Shown: positions 39,003-46,616, counted from the first letter of the stretch. The stretch is 50,497 nucleotides of DNA from Pseudomonas violetae (GCF_023072615.1 NZ_JAKNRW010000011.1:115838-166334), one strand, 5' to 3'. Notes: generated by a model not told the origin, from the letters alone. Translations and numbers: made by a program.

Positions 39003-40244
39003 ATGGCTTTGATCGTACAGAAATTTGGAGGCACCTCGGTCGGCACTGTCGAGAGAATCGAGCAGGTCGCCGACAAGGTTAAGAAGTTCCGCGAAGCCGG
39101 CGATGACCTGGTGGTTGTGCTGTCTGCAATGAGCGGCGAGACCAACCGTCTGATCGATCTGGCCAAGCAAATCAGTGGCGACGGTCAACCGGTTCCCCGT
39201 GAGCTGGATGTGATTGTTTCCACTGGTGAACAGGTGACGATTGCATTGTTGGCCATGGCGCTGATCAAGCGTGGCGTGCCGGCGGTGTCCTACACCGGCA
39301 ACCAGGTGCGGATTCTGACGGACAGCGCGCACAACAAAGCGCGTATCTTGCAGATAGATGACCAGAAGATTCGCGGTGACCTGAAGGCCGGTCGCGTGGT
39401 CGTCGTCGCCGGTTTCCAGGGCGTCGACGAGCACGGCAACATCACGACGCTCGGCCGTGGCGGTTCCGACACCACCGGTGTGGCCTTGGCGGCAGCCTTG
39501 AAGGCTGACGAGTGCCAGATCTACACAGACGTCGATGGCGTCTACACCACCGATCCGCGTGTAGTGTCCGTGGCCCAGCGCCTGGACAAGATTACCTTTG
39601 AAGAGATGCTGGAAATGGCCAGCCTCGGTTCCAAGGTGTTGCAGATCCGTGCGGTGGAATTCGCCGGCAAGTACAACGTTCCGCTGCGCGTACTGCACAG
39701 CTTCAAGGAGGGTCCGGGCACCCTCATTACTATTGATGAAGAGGAAACCATGGAACAGCCGATCATTTCCGGCATCGCTTTCAATCGCGATGAAGCCAAG
39801 CTGACCATCCGTGGCGTGCCAGACACCCCGGGTGTTGCGTTCAAGATCCTCGGCCCGATCAGTGCCGCGAACATCGAAGTCGACATGATCGTGCAGAACG
39901 TTGCGCACGATAACACCACCGACTTCACCTTCACCGTGCACCGCAACGACTTCCAGGCCGCACAGACCGTGCTGGAGAACACCGCTCGCGAGATCGGTGC
40001 CCGTGAAGTGGTGGGTGACATCAAGATCGCCAAGGTCTCGATCGTCGGCGTCGGCATGCGCTCCCACGCAGGCGTGGCCAGCCGCATGTTCGAATCCCTG
40101 GCCAAGGAAAGCATCAACATCCAGATGATCTCGACTTCGGAGATCAAAGTCTCCGTAGTGATCGAAGAGAAGTACCTGGAACTGGCTGTGCGCGCTCTGC
40201 ACACGGCTTTCGAACTGGACGCACCGGCTCGTCAAGGCGAGTGA
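39003..40244 (+). CDS. lysC: Aspartokinase (alpha, with internal beta start)
   Basis: A 413-residue kinase that phosphorylates aspartate, the first step to lysine, threonine and methionine. KFGGTSVG is at residues 7-14, and the substrate loop FQGVDEHGNITTLGRGGSDTTGVALAAAL is intact. Two ACT domains follow (about residues 260-410), where lysine and threonine feedback acts. A well-spaced GAGGAA and an in-frame ATG at 39750 would also yield a 164-residue beta subunit covering only the ACT domains. alaS-lysC-rsmA is the conserved pseudomonad order. Confidence 0.97.
   Translation: MALIVQKFGGTSVGTVERIEQVADKVKKFREAGDDLVVVLSAMSGETNRLIDLAKQISGDGQPVPRELDVIVSTGEQVTIALLAMALIKRGVPAVSYTGNQVRILTDSAHNKARILQIDDQKIRGDLKAGRVVVVAGFQGVDEHGNITTLGRGGSDTTGVALAAALKADECQIYTDVDGVYTTDPRVVSVAQRLDKITFEEMLEMASLGSKVLQIRAVEFAGKYNVPLRVLHSFKEGPGTLITIDEEETMEQPIISGIAFNRDEAKLTIRGVPDTPGVAFKILGPISAANIEVDMIVQNVAHDNTTDFTFTVHRNDFQAAQTVLENTAREIGAREVVGDIKIAKVSIVGVGMRSHAGVASRMFESLAKESINIQMISTSEIKVSVVIEEKYLELAVRALHTAFELDAPARQGE
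39750..40244 (+). CDS. Probable separate beta subunit from an internal start in lysC
   Basis: Within lysC, AGGA at 39742-39745 precedes an in-frame ATG at 39750 (residue 250) at a spacing of four bases. Translation gives MEQPIISGIAFNRDEAKLTIRG to the common stop, 164 residues containing both ACT domains. Overlapping alpha and beta subunits are known for several bacterial lysine-sensitive aspartokinases. This start is inferred from the ribosome site only. Confidence 0.55.
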   Translation: MEQPIISGIAFNRDEAKLTIRGVPDTPGVAFKILGPISAANIEVDMIVQNVAHDNTTDFTFTVHRNDFQAAQTVLENTAREIGAREVVGDIKIAKVSIVGVGMRSHAGVASRMFESLAKESINIQMISTSEIKVSVVIEEKYLELAVRALHTAFELDAPARQGE

Positions 40245-40430
40245 TGCGTTTGCCAACGGGCGCGGTCTGACCGCGCCCGCTGTTTTCTTGAATGGCGCGA
40301 CCCAAGGCTGTTCTTTTGCTCGCGCTGGTCAATACTCAGGCATGTAGGGCTGCGACCATTCAGGTTGTAGGTCGAGTGCCTTTTTTTTGCAGACTGTTGT
40401 CCCTGAAATGAAATGCGTGAGGAGAAAGGT

Positions 40431-40619
40431 ATGCTGATTCTGACTCGTCGGTGCGCAGAAAGCCTGATTATCGGTGATGGCGAAATCACCGTGACCGTGC
40501 TCGGCGTCAAAGGAAATCAAGTGCGTATTGGTGTCAACGCCCCGAAAGAGGTTGCGGTCCACCGTGAGGAAATTTACCTGCGTATAAAGAAAGAGAAGGA
40601 CGAAGAACCAAGCCATTAA
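40431..40619 (+). CDS. rsmA: Post-transcriptional regulator RsmA/CsrA
   Basis: A 62-residue RNA-binding dimer that blocks translation by covering GGA-containing ribosome sites. It controls secondary metabolism, motility and biofilm, and is itself titrated by RsmX/Y/Z RNAs. It begins [25 protein letters not shown] and keeps the RNA-contact residues Leu4 and Arg45 (VAVHREEIY). The ribosome site (GAGGAGAAAGG) itself contains GGA motifs, so self-repression is possible. Confidence 0.97.
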   Translation: MLILTRRCAESLIIGDGEITVTVLGVKGNQVRIGVNAPKEVAVHREEIYLRIKKEKDEEPSH

Positions 40620-40638
40620 TTTTTATCGCTTTTTATGT

Positions 40639-40667
40639 TTGCAAACGGGGAAGAAGCTGGTTAATAT
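40639..40667 (+). promoter_or_regulatory. Promoter of tRNA-Ser
   Basis: TTGCAA (40639-40644), a 17-base spacer and TAATAT (40662-40667) end 15 bases before the tRNA. Confidence 0.65.
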
Positions 40668-40681
40668 ACGCCCCGTGTTGC

Positions 40682-40772
40682 GGAGAGCTGGCCGAGTGGC
40701 CGAAGGCGCTCCCCTGCTAAGGGAGTACACCTCAAAAGGGTGTCGGGGGTTCGAATCCCCCGTTCTCCGCCA
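40682..40772 (+). tRNA. tRNA-Ser(GCU)
   Basis: A 91-base class II tRNA with a 7-bp acceptor (GGAGAGC with GTTCTCC, one G-T), anticodon GCT in the loop CTGCTAA, a long variable arm, T arm GGGGGTTCGAATCCCCC and an encoded CCA. It reads AGC and AGU. Confidence 0.97.
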
Positions 40773-40837
40773 TTATTTGCGTAGTACGTTGTAATCTGGC
40801 TTTTTCGGTAAGTTGTTGAAATTACTAGAAAAAGTGT

Positions 40838-40865
40838 TTGACATAGAGATTAGACGGCCTATAAT
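40838..40865 (+). promoter_or_regulatory. Promoter of tRNA-Arg
   Basis: A consensus TTGACA (40838-40843) and TATAAT (40860-40865) with a 16-base spacer, 14 bases before the first tRNA-Arg. Confidence 0.85.
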
Positions 40866-40879
40866 GCGCGGCAACAAAT

Positions 40880-40956
40880 GCACTCGTAGCTCAGCTGGAT
40901 AGAGTACTCGGCTACGAACCGAGCGGTCACAGGTTCGAATCCTGTCGAGTGCACCA
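40880..40956 (+). tRNA. tRNA-Arg(ACG), first copy
   Basis: A 77-base tRNA with acceptor GCACTCG/CGAGTGC, anticodon ACG in loop CTACGAA (A34 normally becomes inosine, so CGU, CGC and CGA are read) and an encoded CCA. It is identical to the next copy 148 bases on. Confidence 0.97.
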
Positions 40957-41027
40957 TTTAAGAGTTGTTCGCAGTCATGCGAATAACTTGGCTCCAACCA
41001 GTTGTGATCTGGTATAAAAACACAAAT

Positions 41028-41104
41028 GCACTCGTAGCTCAGCTGGATAGAGTACTCGGCTACGAACCGAGCGGTCACAGGTTCGAATCCTGTCGAGTGC
41101 ACCA
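41028..41104 (+). tRNA. tRNA-Arg(ACG), second copy
   Basis: Base-for-base identical to the copy at 40880. The gap between them has no good promoter, so both are probably cut from one transcript that ends at the terminator just downstream. Confidence 0.97.
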
Positions 41105-41110
41105 AACACC

Positions 41111-41139
41111 AAAAAGCCCGCCTTTAAAGCGGGCTTTTT
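41111..41139 (+). terminator. Terminator of the tRNA-Arg transcript
   Basis: AAAAAGCCCGC (41111-41121) pairs with GCGGGCTTTTT (41129-41139) over a 7-base loop. It overlaps the 3' end of the convergent gene at 41124, and its symmetry lets it work on both strands. Confidence 0.9.
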
Positions 41140-41633
41140 GCCGTCCGGGATTTGCCCTTTTCCGGGATGCATCCTCTTTCGTCGAATTGCACCCCTGCGC
41201 TGCGGCCTCGCTTCGCAGCGTAGCGCCAGGTCGTGGTTGAATTGCGGATACTGATCGAGTCCGGTTTGCCTAGCGCGCTTTCGACGTCCTGCTGGCTCAG
41301 TCCGGCCACCATCCTCTGATTGATCAGTGCCTCCCTGCGCTCTCGTGGGCTGAGCACGTTTCCACATTTTTCCTCGAGTTGACCTATCACCGTTAGCTGG
41401 GGTTGTGGGCGATGAGTGGCGGGCGGGTCCGCTTCGGGTGCCAGCGGCACCACGCTGCCTGGCAGATAGGCGCGGACTTCCTGCAGCGAGAGGCTATGGC
41501 CAGGGGCGCAGCTTAAGGTGGTAAAGGTCGGATGTCCGTCAGGGGCTTCACAGCGGTGAATGGTCGTGGCTGATGCGGGGCCCTGCAGGAACAAAAGGGT
41601 GATCATGAAAAAAAAGTAGCTGTGCGATGGCAT
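41124..41633 (-). CDS. DUF4124 domain secreted protein
   Basis: A 169-residue exported protein. The signal peptide (about residues 1-22) is followed by a short DUF4124 module (TIHRCEAPDGHPTFTTLSC). After a proline-rich linker, the C-terminal part GLSQQDVESALGKPDSISIRNSTTTWRYAAKR resembles the SmpA/OmlA-type fold used in envelope proteins. GGAGGA lies 5 bases before the ATG at 41633, which fixes the start. The last codons run into the tRNA terminator. Function is unknown. Confidence 0.82.
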   Translation of the reverse strand: MPSHSYFFFMITLLFLQGPASATTIHRCEAPDGHPTFTTLSCAPGHSLSLQEVRAYLPGSVVPLAPEADPPATHRPQPQLTVIGQLEEKCGNVLSPRERREALINQRMVAGLSQQDVESALGKPDSISIRNSTTTWRYAAKRGRSAGVQFDERGCIPEKGKSRTAKSPL

Positions 41634-41965
41634 TAATCGTCCTCCATGACGGTCCTAGAAGAGGGTAGTCGCTACATTTTCCTCGGGCACTGTGTTTTCT
41701 TTTCGCCATGCGTCGTCGCACATTTAAGGATCAGGACGCACTCAGGTTTGTCTTGCAAGCGCTTGTTTCCAGCCGCGATTTTTTAACGTTTAAAACTTCC
41801 GGGCGGTGTATGATTGCGCCCGTCAGCCCCGCCGGGGCTTGTGGAATACCTTCATGGACTTACCCAGTAGTTACTTAAAGAGTTATTTGAAATCCCGATT
41901 ATCCAATCATGAATTGACTGATTGATCCTCCCGGCGTGCCCCGCTGCTGGGAGTGGAGCTCGCCT
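41634..41965. other. Region upstream of mgtE
   Basis: Besides a possible leader peptide (listed separately), there is a small hairpin AGCCCC/GGGGCT at 41825-41839. No Mg2+ riboswitch of the M-box type could be recognised. The end overlaps a G-rich ribosome site for mgtE. Confidence 0.5.
41854..41925 (+). CDS. Possible 23-residue leader peptide before mgtE
   Basis: An ATG at 41854 opens MDLPSSYLKSYLKSRLSNHELTD and stops 40 bases before mgtE. The ribosome site GTGGAA is 8 bases away and mediocre. The peptide has an internal repeat SYLKS. Leader peptides control magnesium transporter genes elsewhere (mgtL in Salmonella), but those are proline-rich and this one is not. It may be chance. Confidence 0.35.
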   Translation: MDLPSSYLKSYLKSRLSNHELTD

Positions 41966-43408
41966 ATGTCTGAAGTTGAAGTAAAGAAAACGCAAGAAAG
42001 CCTGCAAGACCGCCTCGCTCAAGTCGTTGAGCTGTTGCAGCGCCAACGTGTGGTCGAAGACCTGACGCACCGTCAGGAGGGCCCGCACCACGAGCGCGTC
42101 GAAAACCTGGTTCACCGGCAAAACCTGGTCGAGCTGCAACGCAAGCTCGATGACCTGCACTCCGCCGACGTGGCCTACATCCTTGAAGCATTGCCGCTGG
42201 ATGATCGTCTGACGCTTTGGCAACTGGTCAAGGCTGATCGTGACGGCGACATCCTGCTCGAAGTATCCGATTCGGTCCGTGAGACCCTGATCGCCGACAT
42301 GGACGATCATGAGCTCCTGGCGGCAGCCAGGGACATGGACGCCGATGAACTGGCTGACCTTGCTTCCGAACTGCCACGCGATGTCGTACACGAGCTGATG
42401 GAAACGCTCGATGGCCAGCAGCGTGAGCGCGTGCGCTCCGCATTGTCCTATGACGAGGAACAGGTCGGTGCGTTGATGGACTTCGAGATGGTGACAATCC
42501 GCGAGGATGTCAGCCTGGAAGTTGTCCTGCGCTATCTGCGGCGCTTGAAAGAGTTGCCCGGTCATACCGACAAGCTCTTTGTCGTCGATTACGACGGCGT
42601 GCTCAAGGGGGTCCTGCCGATCAAGCGCCTGCTGGTCAATGATCCTGACAAGCAGGTTGCGGAAGTGATGGCCAGCGATCCGGTGAGCTTCCACCCGGAT
42701 GAAGATGCTTACGATGCCGCTCAGGCATTCGAGCGTTATGACTTGATTTCCGCGCCCGTGGTCGACAAAAACGGCAAGTTGATCGGTCGCCTGACTATCG
42801 ATGAAATGGTCGACCTGATTCGTGAAGAGAGCGAAAACGAAGTTCTCAATATGGCAGGTCTGCGTGAAGAGGAAGATATCTTCGCTTCTGTCTGGAAGTC
42901 GCTGCGTAACCGTTGGGCCTGGCTGGCAGTGAATCTGATCACTGCGTTCATCGCCTCGCGAGTCATTGGCCTGTTCGAAGGCTCGATCGAGAAGTTGGTC
43001 GCACTCGCGGCGTTGATGCCGATTGTGGCTGGCATTGGTGGTAACTCGGGTAACCAGACCATCACCATGATTGTCCGGGCCATGGCTCTGGATCAGGTGA
43101 GCACCGGCAACACCTCGCGACTGATGCGCAAGGAGCTGGCAGTAGGCCTGATCAACGGACTGGTCTGGGGTGGGGTTATCGGCATCGTCGCCTATCTGCT
43201 CTATGGTAGCTGGTCGTTGGGTGTGGTAATGACCGCGGCCATGACACTCAACCTGTTGCTCGCGGCATTGATGGGGGTGCTGATCCCCATGACGTTGGCT
43301 CGGCTGGGTCGAGACCCGGCAATGGGCGCTAGCGTAATGATCACCGCCATGACCGACAGCGGTGGTTTCTTCATCTTCCTGGGGCTGGCGACTATCTTCC
43401 TGCTCTGA
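41966..43408 (+). CDS. mgtE: Magnesium transporter MgtE
   Basis: A 480-residue Mg2+ channel. The N domain (about residues 30-160, superhelical, DLHSADVAYILEALPLDDRLTLWQLV) and the two CBS domains (about 171-290) sense cytoplasmic Mg2+ and close the pore. Five membrane helices follow from about 310, with the conserved GIGGNSGNQTITMIVRAMAL at about 356-376 in the pore. GGAG lies 7 bases before the ATG at 41966. A strong terminator follows. Confidence 0.96.
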   Translation: MSEVEVKKTQESLQDRLAQVVELLQRQRVVEDLTHRQEGPHHERVENLVHRQNLVELQRKLDDLHSADVAYILEALPLDDRLTLWQLVKADRDGDILLEVSDSVRETLIADMDDHELLAAARDMDADELADLASELPRDVVHELMETLDGQQRERVRSALSYDEEQVGALMDFEMVTIREDVSLEVVLRYLRRLKELPGHTDKLFVVDYDGVLKGVLPIKRLLVNDPDKQVAEVMASDPVSFHPDEDAYDAAQAFERYDLISAPVVDKNGKLIGRLTIDEMVDLIREESENEVLNMAGLREEEDIFASVWKSLRNRWAWLAVNLITAFIASRVIGLFEGSIEKLVALAALMPIVAGIGGNSGNQTITMIVRAMALDQVSTGNTSRLMRKELAVGLINGLVWGGVIGIVAYLLYGSWSLGVVMTAAMTLNLLLAALMGVLIPMTLARLGRDPAMGASVMITAMTDSGGFFIFLGLATIFLL

Positions 43409-43420
43409 CCTCCAGGCTTA

Positions 43421-43450
43421 AAAACCCGCCATCACCAGGCGGGTTTTTTT
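43421..43450 (+). terminator. Terminator of mgtE
   Basis: AAAACCCGCC (43421-43430) pairs with GGCGGGTTTT (43438-43447) and is followed by further T. Confidence 0.93.
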
Positions 43451-43467
43451 AGGTCTGGATTTCAGCC

Positions 43468-43495
43468 AAAAAAAAGCCAGCAATTAAGCTGGCTT
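43468..43495 (-). terminator. Terminator of amrZ
   Basis: On the minus strand AAGCCAGC (43488-43495) pairs with GCTGGCTT (43474-43481) and is followed by a run of T (A run at 43468-43475 in plus). It starts 18 bases after the amrZ stop. Confidence 0.92.
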
Positions 43496-43512
43496 GGGAG
43501 GATTCGGCTGAA

Positions 43513-43839
43513 TCAGGACCCGTCCGCAGCCATCTCGGCGTCGTGGGCGATCAGTGAAACCAGCGCGTTTTGCTGGCGATGAGAAAGTTGACGGAAGCGT
43601 TGCAACAGTTCGCGTTCGTGCAATGACAGCTCCGGGCTGTCCAGGCGCATGCTCAACTCTTCGCCCAGCGCACCTTCCTGAATAAGGCTTTGCTCAAGGC
43701 GTGCAATGATTTCAGAGTTCATGCTGCGATGATGATTGCGAGCCACCTCGGCAATGCGTTCACGCATTCCGTCTGGCAGACGTACGACAAACTTGTCAGC
43801 CGTACGGCTGGAATAAATTGCCTGTTTCAATGGGCGCAT
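43513..43839 (-). CDS. amrZ: Ribbon-helix-helix regulator AmrZ
   Basis: This 108-residue Arc-family DNA-binding protein is recognised as AmrZ by [52 protein letters not shown], where KFVVRLP is the DNA-contacting strand. It also has the C-terminal tetramerisation part [28 protein letters not shown]. AmrZ is a global regulator of alginate, flagella, c-di-GMP and, in fluorescent pseudomonads, iron genes. The ribosome site is weak. It has its own terminator and a long upstream region. Confidence 0.94.
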   Translation of the reverse strand: MRPLKQAIYSSRTADKFVVRLPDGMRERIAEVARNHHRSMNSEIIARLEQSLIQEGALGEELSMRLDSPELSLHERELLQRFRQLSHRQQNALVSLIAHDAEMAADGS

Positions 43840-44319
43840 ATATTTAACCGGTTAGTTCAGAGGAGCGGTTCTCGGGATTGGCCGCAGGATGTCTGATAGG
43901 ACAAGCTTTCCGGACAAATGTTCAACCTGAATTGATAGAGGCCCGCATAATGCCTCAAGATTGCCAGTTCGTTGGCGTCAATTCTGTGACAAATATTGAA
44001 CCGGATAAAGGCGTTTTGCCAGCACCCATTATCAGAAATGCGGACTGGTTGGTAAGTTTGACCAGGTCCGCATCTCCAGCTGCCTGCTTCCCTGGCGGAT
44101 GATGTGCGCAGACACCATAACCCCGTGTTAAAGCGCGCCCTCACTGCACCTTCTATTAGAGAATAGTGGCAATTGGCCGATTTGCTAGTGTGTTGGTGTG
44201 GAGGGGAGGATTCAGGGTGGGTGGCAGTCTGTCACGAGCAGGCGCTGAGGCTTTCTGGCCTCGCGGGGAGGCGCTCTTGACGGCGCCTCTCGTTGCAGTT
44301 CGCTATCGATCTTCGGGTG
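43840..44319. other. amrZ upstream region and following gap
   Basis: No gene is supported. Upstream of amrZ on the minus strand, GAACAT is followed after 16 bases by TCCTA (about 43895-43925), a weak match to an AlgU-type promoter. A hairpin GAGGCGC/GCGCCTC at 44268-44289 could end the small gene at 44320. The remainder shows nothing recognisable. Confidence 0.45.
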
Positions 44320-44499
44320 TTAGCGTAGTACTGGATCAAACTTGATTTTGCGACCCGCTATCAGCGCCCCCATGAACAGGAATCCAGATGCGGCGCACAC
44401 AATCAGCGGCGCGGTCACAAGGGCGTCCTTCACCAGTGCAACATGCAGCATGCCGCTCATTAGAGATAAGGCGAAAAATCCTGTGGCCCATTTGGACAT
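44320..44499 (-). CDS. Small two-helix membrane protein
   Basis: A 59-residue protein: MSKWATGFFALSLMSGMLHVALV and VTAPLIVCAASGFLFMGALIAG are two membrane helices, and KIKFDPVLR is a basic tail. AGGAG lies 7 bases before the ATG at 44499, which supports a real gene. It is 22 bases after the next gene on the same strand and probably co-transcribed with it. Function is unknown. Confidence 0.7.
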   Translation of the reverse strand: MSKWATGFFALSLMSGMLHVALVKDALVTAPLIVCAASGFLFMGALIAGRKIKFDPVLR

Positions 44500-44521
44500 G
44501 CTGCGCTCCTGATGAAGTGAT

Positions 44522-44755
44522 TCAAAATACCAGGCGATCCGAAGATTGTGTGGTGGCGACCGCCATCCCCTGGCTTGCGTCCTGTCCGGACGCGCGTGTT
44601 TGGTTATTCATGACTGCAAGCTGAGGAGTCCTCTGCAACTGAAGGTAGTGAGGCGTTCGCTGATTGGCAGCCACTTCGTCATCCTTCGGCGCAAACTGAA
44701 CACCCAGTACGATCGCCAAGGCGATTGCATTGGCTACTAATAGAGTGCTGTTCAT
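44522..44755 (-). CDS. Small protein with N-terminal membrane anchor
   Basis: A 77-residue protein. MNSTLLVANAIALAIVLGVQFA is a membrane helix or signal, followed by a polar, Gln-rich tail (QRTPHYLQLQRTPQLAVMNNQTRASGQDASQG). GGAGG precedes the start at 8-base spacing. I do not recognise it. It forms a likely two-gene unit with the gene at 44320. Confidence 0.68.
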   Translation of the reverse strand: MNSTLLVANAIALAIVLGVQFAPKDDEVAANQRTPHYLQLQRTPQLAVMNNQTRASGQDASQGMAVATTQSSDRLVF

Positions 44756-45033
44756 GAGGCTGGCCTCCGCTTGTGTATGAAAGCAGTTAAAGCAGGCAAC
44801 ATGCCAATGATATATTGGTATTTACTTCAATAAAATCAATAGGTTAGATGTTGTCAGGGGTAGGCTTGCATTGCATTTTGCAAGAAAGCTATTTTCTCGT
44901 TGGTGCAATCTGCACGATGGCGTGAACTTCCTGGCGAAAATGCCTACGCTTAAAAAGCATGGGTACGACATGACAAACGGGAGACTGCCCGTTAACATGC
45001 AGGCCGTCCTTCGCAGGAGCGGCGGCGATCAGT

Positions 45034-45110
45034 GTCTCAGTAGCTCAATTGGATAGAGCATCCCCCTCCTAAGGGGAAGGTTGCAGGTTCGAACCCCGCC
45101 TGGGACACCA
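45034..45110 (+). tRNA. tRNA-Arg(CCU)
   Basis: A 77-base tRNA: acceptor GTCTCAG with CTGGGAC (one T-G), anticodon CCT in loop CTCCTAA, a T arm and an encoded CCA. It reads AGG. It stands alone; such tRNA genes are common integration sites. Confidence 0.96.
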
Positions 45111-45891
45111 TATAATTCGTGCCTCCCAAGACTTTTCCTGATAGATCGGTTTGGCCGTGACAGCAGGGTGGTGGCAGCAGGCAGAATAAAGCCCCGCCGG
45201 GCAATGCTCAGGCGGGGCTTTTTATTCCCCAAATTTTCGGGGCGAAGATTACCCATCAACCAATATGATGGGTGTGAGCCTGCAGCGAGCCCGGGCCCTC
45301 GGTGCGGATCAACTCGTGTCCTTCAATCCACGTTTGGGTCGATTGATAGTCGCGTTGCAGCAGATGATCAGTCTGGCAGAAGTCGAACACTGAAGCGTCC
45401 ACTGGAAACAGAGGCGCGACCGCAAGGTAATTGCACAGAATTGCCCGCCTAGCGCATTCGGCCTGATGAGCACGCTTCCTATCCGTAACCGACAGAGTCG
45501 ACCCCAAACCGACGCTGACAACAGGCAGAGGGTGACCACTTCCTGCCGATCATGAGGAACGCCAGTCGGCCATTAAGCAAGCAATGACCAAGCTGCACTT
45601 CGAGCTTGAATTGAAGTCCTCCGGCCGTCAGTTTTCTTTCATCGCGACACTTAGCTGCTGGCTATGGCACTGAGTGCCTGTCCCGTCCGAAAAAGATCAT
45701 TTTGCGATACGTCATTTCTAACTTCTTTGCAGGCCAACCACTGGTCGACTTTTCTTTGCGCCCCTTGAACCTACGTAAAAAGAGGTCTAATTGTTAAGCG
45801 TGGGAAAAAATCCCACGCAAAATGCCAAAAAACTTTTAACGATTCCCGACTTGATTTGGCGTTTCTCGCGGTAATGACCAGGAGACGGAAA
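45111..45891. other. Gap with decayed reading frames after tRNA-Arg(CCU)
   Basis: There is no intact gene that I can support. On the minus strand, 45256-45507 is open (SVTDRKRAHQAECARRAILCNYLAVAPLFPVDASVFDF) but has no good start. On the plus strand, about 45547-45675 reads PADHEERQSAIKQAMTKLHFELELK with no start. Both look like gene remnants. A perfect 8-bp hairpin (GCGTGGGA/TCCCACGC, 45798-45818) lies before the next gene. The right half is AT-richer than its surroundings. Confidence 0.5.
45188..45222 (+). terminator. Intrinsic terminator after tRNA-Arg(CCU)
   Basis: AAAGCCCCGCC (45188-45198) pairs with GGCGGGGCTTT (45211-45221) and is followed by T. It ends the tRNA transcript about 80 bases downstream. 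Confidence 0.88.
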
Positions 45892-46563
45892 ATGCAGATT
45901 CATAGGCTGTTCAAGAAGGCTCTATTGGCGATGGCCATAGGTGGTGTGCTGTCGGCGTCCATCGTTTTGGTGCCGGATACGATTTTTCATGGTTCCAGTG
46001 CTTACGCCAAAGAGGGTGGCGGACATGGCGGTGGAGGCGGAAGTGGTGGCCACGGCGGAAATGGCGGTGGTGGTAGCGGAGGCGGAGGCGGCAGTGGCGG
46101 CAGTGGTGGTGGTGGTGGTGGTGGTGGTGGTGGTGGCGGAAACGGTGGTGGAAACGGCGGTGGAGGCAGTCATGGTGGAAGCAGCAGCGGTGGTGGCAGT
46201 GGTAGTGGTAGTGGTGGTCATGCTGGCAACGGCGGTGGTAACAGTGGCAGCAGCCATGGCGATGCAGGCCAGGGCAACGCCGGGAATTCGAATTCTGGCC
46301 GCAGCAGCAACCATGCTGAGGCTGGCGATGATCACGGCAATCACGTTGGGGGTGAGCCTGGTGATGATCATGGCAATCATGTTGGCGCAGAGCCCGGGGA
46401 CGATCATGGCAATCATGTTGGCGGCGAGCCTGGCGACGACAATGGCAATCACGTTGGGGGTGAGCCTGGCGATAATCGTGGCAACCCTGTGGGTGGCGAA
46501 CCGGGTGATGACCGCGGCATTCATGTCGGCGGCGAAGCAGGGGATGACAACAGTAGGAGCTGA
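45892..46563 (+). CDS. Secreted glycine-rich protein with DDHGNHVGGEP repeats
   Basis: A 223-residue precursor. A signal peptide with AYA at residues 37-39 is followed by about 100 residues that are mostly Gly, with Ser, His and Asn. The C-terminus then has six 12-residue repeats (AGDDHGNHVGGE, PGDDHGNHVGAE, PGDDHGNHVGGE, PGDDNGNHVGGE, PGDNRGNPVGGE and PGDDRGIHVGGE) and a partial one. The Asp/His units could bind metal; the Gly part is probably disordered or fibrous. AGGAG sits 7 bases before the ATG at 45892. Ten exact GGT triplets (46105-46134) are present in the Gly part. No named family is recognised. Confidence 0.75.
   Translation: MQIHRLFKKALLAMAIGGVLSASIVLVPDTIFHGSSAYAKEGGGHGGGGGSGGHGGNGGGGSGGGGGSGGSGGGGGGGGGGGGNGGGNGGGGSHGGSSSGGGSGSGSGGHAGNGGGNSGSSHGDAGQGNAGNSNSGRSSNHAEAGDDHGNHVGGEPGDDHGNHVGAEPGDDHGNHVGGEPGDDNGNHVGGEPGDNRGNPVGGEPGDDRGIHVGGEAGDDNSRS
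46105..46134 (+). repeat. (GGT)10 microsatellite
   Basis: Ten consecutive GGT units in frame encode glycine. Gain or loss of a unit keeps the frame, so only the length of the Gly stretch would vary. Confidence 0.95.
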
Positions 46564-46577
46564 CTCACTCTGATGGG

Positions 46578-46616
46578 ATCTCATACAAAACCTTCAGAGA
46601 AGGTTTTGTATGAGAT
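46578..46616. terminator. 18-bp perfect hairpin after the glycine-rich gene
   Basis: ATCTCATACAAAACCTTC (46578-46595) pairs exactly with 46599-46616 over a 3-base loop (AGA), 15 bases after the stop codon. There is no T run, only TTTGG across the end. It is probably a terminator or an mRNA-stabilising end; an old insertion end is also possible. Confidence 0.6.

Noticed and set aside
41634..41965. Mg2+-sensing M-box riboswitch before mgtE
   Set aside because: None of the conserved M-box segments could be seen.
45081..45452. Plus-strand frame starting within tRNA-Arg(CCU)
   Set aside because: It overlaps the tRNA and its terminator and has no ribosome site.
46300..46560. CRISPR-like array
   Set aside because: The 36-bp periodic units are in-frame tandem protein repeats without unique spacers.
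45922..46584. Minus-strand Thr/Ala-rich frame opposite the glycine-rich gene
   Set aside because: It is the complement of GGT/GGC repeats, which keeps all frames open. The plus strand has the signal peptide and ribosome site.
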